6,070 nucleotides of DNA from Actinomycetes bacterium (lineage in GTDB: Bacteria > Actinomycetota > Acidimicrobiia > Acidimicrobiales > Acidimicrobiaceae): positions 1 through 6,070 of the forward strand of contig JAJYVK010000107.1 in the NCBI GenBank assembly GCA_021792075.1, read 5' to 3'. This document shows positions 5,875 through 6,070 of this stretch, in pieces. Under the pieces are notes generated by a model that ran no database searches, had not been told where the DNA came from, and saw only the letters and a list, made by a program, of their open reading frames with translations. How positions within the stretch are numbered: the first letter of the stretch is position 1; each line of letters opens with the position of its first letter. A program made the position numbers and the translations under genes.

Positions 5875-6070
5875 TTGTTGACAGAGTTTTAACCGGCTGT
5901 TTCGGTAACTATGCATGAAGTTTTGGCATCGTGGCCTGGTTCACGTGGCAACTTGCCAGCCTTTGTCGGTGTATGTGAGGTTGTTCCTGATAAGTACCTT
6001 CAAATTCCAAACTGCAGCAACCAGGGAGTAGTAGATGTCGTTTTTCGCGGTACCTCTGTAGCGGATCTTC
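5875..6070 (-). mobile_element. Insertion sequence, 3' end only, running off the right edge
   Basis: This contains the transposase tail plus about 65 bases of terminal sequence beyond its stop. The outermost likely end is near 5875-5909, where sequence resembles 6-35 at the other side of the window. The exact terminus, the inverted repeat partner and any target duplication cannot be determined, because the other end of this IS lies outside the window. Confidence 0.6.
5941..6070 (-). CDS. DDE-type IS transposase, C-terminal fragment (cut by window edge)
   Basis: The last 42 codons and the TGA stop (5941-5943) are present. The fragment opens with Tyr-Arg-Gly-Thr-Ala-Lys-Asn, matching the Tyr-Arg-Gly-x-x-Lys-Asn motif that follows the catalytic Glu in IS5-like DDE transposases. 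It continues with a hydrophobic helix, Leu-Val-Ala-Ala-Val-Trp-Asn-Leu, of the kind that closes these proteins, and ends Lys-Gly-Trp plus four residues. Catalytic Asp and Glu residues lie outside the window. Assignment to the IS4/IS5/IS1182 superfamily is fairly safe; the exact IS family is not. Confidence 0.75.
   Translation of the reverse strand, partial: KIRYRGTAKNDIYYSLVAAVWNLKVLIRNNLTYTDKGWQVAT

Overview
The window reads as bacterial chromosome, most likely from an actinobacterium. The reasons are three GTG starts, a solute-binding lipoprotein with a long Ser/Asn/Thr/Ala linker after its lipobox, and hairpins without T-runs at a gene end. Base composition is only moderately GC-rich by eye. 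A moderate-GC actinobacterium such as an acidimicrobial lineage would fit, but that is a guess.

Layout, left to right. (1) Bases 1 to about 108 look like the decayed end of an insertion sequence (IS), read on the minus strand. It abuts or fuses into the 5' end of the first gene. (2) Bases 85-3744 are a plus-strand operon for a NitT/TauT (SsuABC-like) ABC importer: permease 1 (apparently lacking its first membrane segment), ATPase, permease 2 (overlapping the ATPase end), and a substrate-binding lipoprotein. (3) Bases 3745-4075 hold two hairpins, an 8-bp stem and a perfect 14-bp stem, that probably end the operon. They are followed by a non-coding stretch with nested inverted repeats and a 15-bp tandem duplication. 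(4) Bases 4076-5674, minus strand, are an intact protein of about 530 residues that I cannot assign to a named family. It has a probable winged-helix C-terminus. (5) Bases 5675-5874 are the leader of that gene and contain several short, mutually exclusive hairpins. (6) From about 5875 to the right edge lies the 3' end of an IS on the minus strand, including the last 42 codons of a DDE-type transposase.

The importer genes work together: the lipoprotein captures a small substrate outside the membrane, one or both permeases form the channel, and the ATPase drives uptake. The substrate cannot be read from the sequence. The two IS ends lie in the same orientation, share a 12-bp block in the same codon frame at the same distance from a stop codon, and bracket the whole window. 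This suggests that related IS copies shaped the locus. The most open questions are the unassigned protein with its structured flanks and whether permease 1 is still functional.
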